From: Gerris lacustris
Taxonomy: Eukaryota; Arthropoda; Insecta; Hemiptera; Gerridae
Assembly: GCA_951217055.1 (NCBI GenBank)
Contig: OX578284.1
Location: 32,514,187 to 32,578,186, forward strand
DNA: 64,000 nt
Reading direction: 5' to 3'
Each line of letters begins with the position of its first letter. Position 1 is the stretch's first letter. The position numbers and the translations under genes were made by a program. The notes below the pieces were generated by a model, which was given only the letters and a program-made list of their open reading frames with translations, made no database searches and was not told the origin of the DNA. This document shows, in pieces, positions 58,623-64,000 of the stretch.

Positions 58623-59329
58623 TGTGGAGAGTATTTTTTTTTCAAGCCATTTTGTCAAAAAACATTCAAATTTTGCGTGTAAATCAAACTCGTAACCTCC
58701 AGTTCCCAAACTCCTGGGAATTAATAAAGTGTGGCGTACAATACATTACCTCTGCTACAAATATATTGAGAAGGTAGAAGTTTTACAAGAGGATTTGGAT
58801 GTGGTGGGGAAAATAGATTAAGCTGTTCATAATGAGATTTCTTATAGAACTTACTCATTTAGTTAATAAAACGCAATGAGTAAACTTGTTCAGTTTATTG
58901 TCCAATAAAAAAAACTAGCTAAGTGTTTAATACAAACCGGTTACTTTAGTTGGTTAAAACCGACTATTAACAGTCTGTTAAACTGAATTGTTCATTTGGC
59001 TCTTTGGTGTTTCATAAAATCTCAGTTAATGCAATTAATTGCAGCCCACGAGGGTTATATGACTTAGATTTCGTAGAAAATCGAGCAGTATAAACTCTTT
59101 TTAGCATATTAGCAAACAGATCATAAGGAAAAATAAAAATTTAATTCACGGGTTAAAACCAGTGTAATATAGTCGACAGATAGCAGACACGATATGCATT
59201 ATTATAAAATGTCATGTATGTATAATTATATTGACACGATTTTTAATAGTTTTCGGAATTGAAACGTGTTGTTTCAATTCACAGCTAATTTATTTGACGC
59301 TACATTACACAAAGACCTTAGAGTCTTAT
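58623..59329. other. AT-rich DNA with a SINE-head fragment
   Basis: Around 58690-58720 there is a short match to the tRNA-like element at 55.55 kb. Nothing else was recognised. Confidence 0.3.
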
Positions 59330-59890
59330 TGCTTCCAAGCTTACCGAAGGTAAAGCAAGCATTGTGATCATTCTAAAGAACGAAATTTGGGTACTTCTTT
59401 AGATTGTTACTCCCCTATGTTTTTTTTAGAATATAATTGACTTTGATTAATTAACTATTAAGCCAGACGGATGTTTAGTGCAATGTACTTTAGGACAAAG
59501 GAATATCAAACATATTGTTTTTAAAAGGGAAGATACAGTCTAATGAAGAACATTCCGTACACCTTCTTTGGCAGTCTATTTTATAAAGGGGAGTAACAAT
59601 CTAATGAAGTGCCAAAATTTATTTTTATCTTTAAATTTAAAAGTTCCTAAACAGAAGTATCAAGACATCAAGGAAAATTTTTTGGTCTCGTGTCAGTCAG
59701 TCGCTTAACATAATCTTAATACTACTCGGCCGAAAAATTGAGATATAGGTCATAATTAGCCCATTGTAGGTCTAATATTAATTTTTCTCACTCCTTTCTC
59801 TTTCGCATGACTACAAACTTGTTTATAAACAACTATATCTTTGATTTTAAAGAAATTAAGATGGTGTGTTGAAATTAGCAAACAGATAAT
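59330..59890 (+). repeat. Family I element split by a family F MITE
   Basis: GCTTCCAAGCTTACCGAAGG and TGATCATTCTAAAGAACGAA match 23128-23185. After the insertion, AGACATCAAGGAAAATTTTT, TCGTGTCAGTCAGTC and GTCATAATTAGCCCATTG match the rest. The copy is diverged and 3'-degenerate. Confidence 0.55.
59390..59613. mobile_element. Family F MITE, copy 2 (224 bp)
   Basis: TIRs are GGTACTTCTTTAGATTGTTA / CAATCTAATGAAGTGCC. The 8-bp flanks GAAATTTG and AAAATTTA agree at six positions. It is inserted in a family I copy and supplies the empty site for the 3.2-kb element at 52024. Confidence 0.75.
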
Positions 59891-61026
59891 ATTTCAAGCA
59901 ACATTTTTATTTCAATCGTCTATTGAATAAAAATAAATGTAACTCCATTAGGAATTGAAACAGGTCCAAACTATCACACTTTAATTTCCCAGTAGCATCA
60001 CAAAATTTGGACCACTAATTGTCAGTCTATATAATAGTCAATTGATATGTCTAAATCTGTCAATATAGTTTAAAAATATACTGATCAAGTCTTATTCATA
60101 TGCAGCAGAACAGTTAAACATAGATCATAGGCTAATTCTTCCTTCTTTTTATCACATTTAAATCTTATTAAATAAACATCTTTTATCATTTAACTATGCA
60201 CGAATAAATGATAAAACCTCAATTAGTGATAACAATTTTAGAATTCTTTATAAACACAACTATACACCTACTTATAAAAAATAAAAAACGAAAGGTCAGA
60301 GGTCGCAAGATTTTGTTACTATATAAAAAGGCGTAATTTCAAGTGAAAGATGTATATTATACCTATATTTAATTTCTTGATATAATTCATTTCCTCATTC
60401 AGAGAAGGCATAAGATATTTTCCTTGACCAACTAATCAGAATAGATAATCGGTGACCTTGAACTTGGATGGATACCCCCGCGCACTCATTCCTCCAGAAA
60501 TGCATAAGTTCAGATTTTCAAATGTTGTTTGTTTTTGTTTTTTTAATTTAAGAGAGATTCGAATTTGACTAATAAAAAAAACATGCGCATTTGGTGCTCT
60601 TTTAGTTTATTTAGTCTTTTGGTTTAGTTCAGTACCCTCCCCTCCGTAAACATTAAGAGAAAAGGATATTTATTTTTTTGTACATTCGGACAAAGGCATA
60701 CCTCACTTATGAATATAAAACTAATAATAGCCCTAAGTCTAATTAACTTTAAAGACAAAGACTATTCCTTTGACTAAATTTAATTCCACCCAGAACAAGT
60801 CAAAATTGCAATGAAATAAGGGAGTACCAAACTAAAAGAGTGCATTCTTTTTTTTTAGAATATACTTACATTCTTGCTCGTATAATCAGGATAAAAAAAG
60901 AGATCTCTTCATTAAACGTTAAACGTAGCTTTATTGTATTTGTAGTAGATTTCAACAACTAGAGGTTATCTTCCGTACATATGACATCAAGTAGAAATGA
61001 GAAAGAGAATATGTTAACTACGAATA
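59891..61026. other. AT-rich DNA with a family K fragment
   Basis: 60905-60990 resembles family K in reverse (TAGCTTTATTGTA, GATTTCAACAACTAGAGG). No gene was recognised. Confidence 0.3.
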
Positions 61027-61445
61027 CAGTAGGACCCTGCGTTAATCCGGACACGCGGTAATCCAGAACTCTGGGTAATCCGGACGATCCTTGACAGAGA
61101 ATGCAAGCCCTCAACAATATACGTTGTATTGCAAATCACTTCTTACGATAATTTTTGCTCACGCTGTAGACAATGAAAACTTGGAAGATGTTTTGTTCAG
61201 TTCAGTATAGCTAACTGTTGGAAACTGATGAAAAGAATGTTCATTCACATACATTGTAATTACATATTACGTCCATGCTGTATAAATTTAATTAGTCCAT
61301 ACTTATGTAATACAAATACAGTACCTAAACATACAATTTTTTATAGTGTTTTACATTATTTCATTAAAACCCTCGCTAATCTTGAAATTCCACTAATCCG
61401 GACGACCCTGTGCCTGAATTCGTCCGGATTAACGGGGTCCTTCTG
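61027..61445. mobile_element. pogo/Tigger-type MITE (419 bp)
   Basis: TIRs CAGTAGGACCCTGCGTTAAT and GTTAATCCGGAC.. / complement GGATTAACGGGGTCCTTCTG are present. TA lies on both flanks (61025-61026, 61446-61447). Additional GTAATCCGGAC copies lie inside each end. Such CAG...GACCCCG.TAATCCGGAC ends with a TA target are known from pogo-like elements (recalled). No transposase is present. The two ORFs over it are incidental. Confidence 0.8.
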
Positions 61446-62570
61446 TAGTAATAGCTGGTGAGAAGAGATGAAGTAAAGTAAAAAAGTAAGAGAGTAAAAA
61501 GAGTAGGTAAAACAAATCCGTGAACAGAACCCTAATGAAAACTGAAATGAACTTTGTAATTGAATTTTCTTCACAACTTTTTTTTTTGAGAAATTGAATG
61601 TAATTAATAACTCATTAAATTATCATAGCATAGGCATAACTTATAATTAAATTAATTGGCTGTAAAACTTGATTTCAAATAGAGGTTCAAATCTGCCTTT
61701 AGATTTAAATCTCTGTCTCAACTCTTGCACTGATTCTTTCTCATACACTTATCTATTCGATCTCACCGGCACTGAAGATAAACACTGCACATTTCGACCT
61801 CTTGCGGATATTGTGGTACCTTTTTATTATGTTTTTTTTTTTCTTTTTTTAAGTAATAGTGGTTTTTAACTCACGTGAAGTTCTTTTTATGTGTGCGAAC
61901 GAATTTGTATACTAAAAATAGTCTAATAATGTTTATATAGGGATCAATATAATCGGGTTAAAACCAAGGGCCACCTTGGGAAACCATTTTCAAAGGGCTT
62001 TTATAATCGTGATGACTAGAAGCTATAGTATTGTTCTTGCATCCAGTGAACATTAGAATCCTAAAGAAGATTTAAAATTTTTCTAATTATATTGGATGAG
62101 TGGTACATCTGACTTCAATTTCTTCACGACAAGTTCTTACCTAAAATATCTAGATATTATAGATAAACTAAATATGTAGATTATATAGATAACTTCAGCT
62201 GTGGAAACTAATCTACTAATCTGTACTAAAAAAAAAACCAGAGACTGATGTGTTTATTTACCAAGGTCAAGGAAATTATCTTGTGAAATAGATAACGAAT
62301 TCTCGATTTATCATACTAGGACGAGAAGACAAAATATACAACGCTGAAAATAGTCAAATGTTGTTACGAAATGTCTTAAAAAGGAGGCTAAACACCTTCC
62401 GTTTTTTTCTTTGCAGTTGAAAACTGTGTGGAAATCTGTACATTTATCTGAACTAAAGATGTGTAGAATGCCTTCCGATTTTTTCTTCAGTTTTCTCTCC
62501 ACTTTCTACAGTTTTGTTTTAGAATGTGTTTTAATAAAATGTACGCAAAATCGTTGCAAAAGAGAGTCCA
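61446..62570. other. AT-rich DNA, nothing firm
   Basis: TTTTTTTCTTTGCAG at 62402-62416 is a plausible 3' splice site. The frame that follows runs to 62596 but has no recognised motif and no clear 5' splice site. The remaining sequence is AT-rich. Confidence 0.25.
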
Positions 62571-62572
62571 AA

Positions 62573-62663
62573 TACGCAGACTTTTTGTCTGCGTAGAAAC
62601 CGGTCCAAACTGCGCAGATCAAACAGTTTATCGTTTAGACATGACGTCATACGTGATAAACTG
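62573..62663. repeat. Two adjacent hairpins with a TGACGTCA site
   Basis: A perfect 9-bp stem TACGCAGAC / GTCTGCGTA has a T5 loop (62573-62595). A second 9-bp stem CAGTTTATC / GATAAACTG (62624-62663) encloses TGACGTCA (62642-62649), the consensus of a cAMP-response element. Function is not shown. It may be a small repeat. Confidence 0.5.
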
Positions 62664-64000
62664 AACAGATAAACGAAAGGTGTGTAGCCCCCTAATAACG
62701 ATGAATAATTTTTTTAAAAATCCACTGCTTTTAATTTAGTTTTAATATTCTTTAAAAATTGTTCTTGTTCTATTTGCTATTATCTTACTATCCTCTTCAG
62801 TATGGAAACACAAATTTTCTGTAATATCAGCTGCTATCATTCAAGGATCTCCTCAAGTAAAGGCTTGTGGATATCGTCCACCTTTATATCATCTTGTCAT
62901 GTTTACAGACAGCAGACAGCAAAAAACATGATTGGAATTAGCATAGATCTTAGTTTTTTTTTTTTTTTTTTTTTTTTGTTAGATTTTTTTTTTAAATTTT
63001 TATTGTGAATCAATTCTTATTTAGTAGTAGCTCGGTTTCTAAACTGCACCTGTTTTAACCGGATTATACTGGCATCTGATAATGAAATATAATATATCTG
63101 TAGAAGAAACTACCTTTTTTGATCACGCCCTCGATTTCGCCTAGTAGTAGGTTTTTTTTTAAATATGTTGATATTTAAGCCAATTTAATCAAAATCAGTT
63201 AGGACTCAAAGAAGAGCTGCACAGACAATTTTTTTAACACTCATTTTTATCATTAACAAATGCAAATCCTTCCTGTGAATACTTCTTCTCTGTATTTTTT
63301 ACTTTATTTATTTATTTTTTTTTCTAATTTGCTAAGGAATTAAAAAATTGTTATTGGTGGCCAATGAATCAGCCTCTTTGTACAATCTCTAATGGAATTA
63401 TTAGTGTGGAACATGTCTCACCTTTATTGGAAAATATTTTTCAGTCAAGATTATTGTTTTTGTTTGTAATTATTTCTGGTATCAATTAGTATGATTATGG
63501 TGTTTTATAATTTTATGAATATTTTATAGTGCAAGCCTAATGTTCGTAACGCTTGGTTGAGAATCATAACCAATGCAAGCACTCTTTTCAGTGGGCCTGA
63601 AGAATATAATGTGCATTAAATGTTACCATAATATGTCATATTCAGTCCCGCACACGTAACGTTAAAGTCCTTGGAAGTGTTGAAAAAAGAATTTTAAGAA
63701 GAATTGACTTTATTTAATGAAGAAAGCAGCAACAAGTTAGTGTGGCGCTCGAGCCATACCTCACTTGATTAATGGTTACATTAATATAAAATAAAATATG
63801 GGATGATTTTAAAACTATGAGTTTTAATAAAACGAAGAACAAATAGTGCGCACCCGTTCTTCGATGTCCCATCCAAATGTGATCGGTCCATTTTTGATGT
63901 TAATCATTTACCGCATGTTTCAATTGCACTATTCGTGTTTGTTTGTAAATATTTAGTAATCTTAGCAAAACACGGAAGGGTCAAATCAGTACATCAACTC
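62664..64000. other. AT-rich DNA with poly(T)
   Basis: A T-rich run lies at about 62953-62977. No gene or assigned repeat was found up to the window end. Confidence 0.3.

Overview
This window looks like an AT-rich region of a nuclear genome from an animal, probably an arthropod and most likely an insect. The evidence is the low G+C content, the near absence of long ORFs, and a dense layering of old transposons. These include elements resembling INE-1/HINE with GTCT microsatellites, tRNA-like SINEs, hAT, PIF/Harbinger and pogo MITEs, and decayed LINE fragments. The species cannot be named from the sequence alone. No intact protein-coding gene is visible. The window is intergenic or intronic, and at most one short stretch (36884-36956) looks like a normal spliced exon.

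Layout. 1-12 kb: two copies of a roughly 0.4-0.5 kb tRNA-like SINE, a TA-flanked TIR element (6056-6613), two long (TA)n tracts, and a 'family I' element inserted into a 'family A' element (10.3-11.1 kb). 12-18.5 kb: a family A copy, a family J repeat split by a 740-bp TIR element (14421-15160), two tandemly placed Helentron/HINE-like elements (15353-16955), a repeat with a 54-bp near-perfect palindrome (17767-17820), and the 3' end of a dead LINE (17945-18430). 19.6-21 kb: a higher-order minisatellite. 22-25.6 kb: a LINE endonuclease remnant on the minus strand, family I, a 442-bp TIR element, and a large foldback with arms of about 260 bp. 27-31.6 kb: another foldback, SINE and MITE remnants, and a tandem array split by a HINE-like element that itself carries a hAT MITE. 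32-42 kb: A, J and C repeats, a 60-bp tandem repeat and the exon candidate. 42.6-43.4 kb: a heavily decayed minus-strand gene resembling a transposon-encoded protein family. 46.5-57.5 kb: J and A repeats, a PIF/Harbinger element with transposase remains (49421-50112), a 3.2-kb TIR element inserted in a MITE (52024-55210), and a Harbinger deletion derivative. 57.5-64 kb: CTGAAGA/GAAAC hairpin, family I with a MITE inserted, a pogo-type MITE (61027-61445), and two hairpins around a TGACGTCA site.

How the parts relate. Nothing here forms a pathway. The informative relations are insertions into repeats of known sequence. These give empty sites, and so exact element borders, target-site duplications and relative ages. 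The order is family A (oldest), then I, F, J and C, then B, Harbinger, hAT and the 3.2-kb TIR element. Family names A-N are local labels used only in this annotation. Homology calls rest on alignment by eye.
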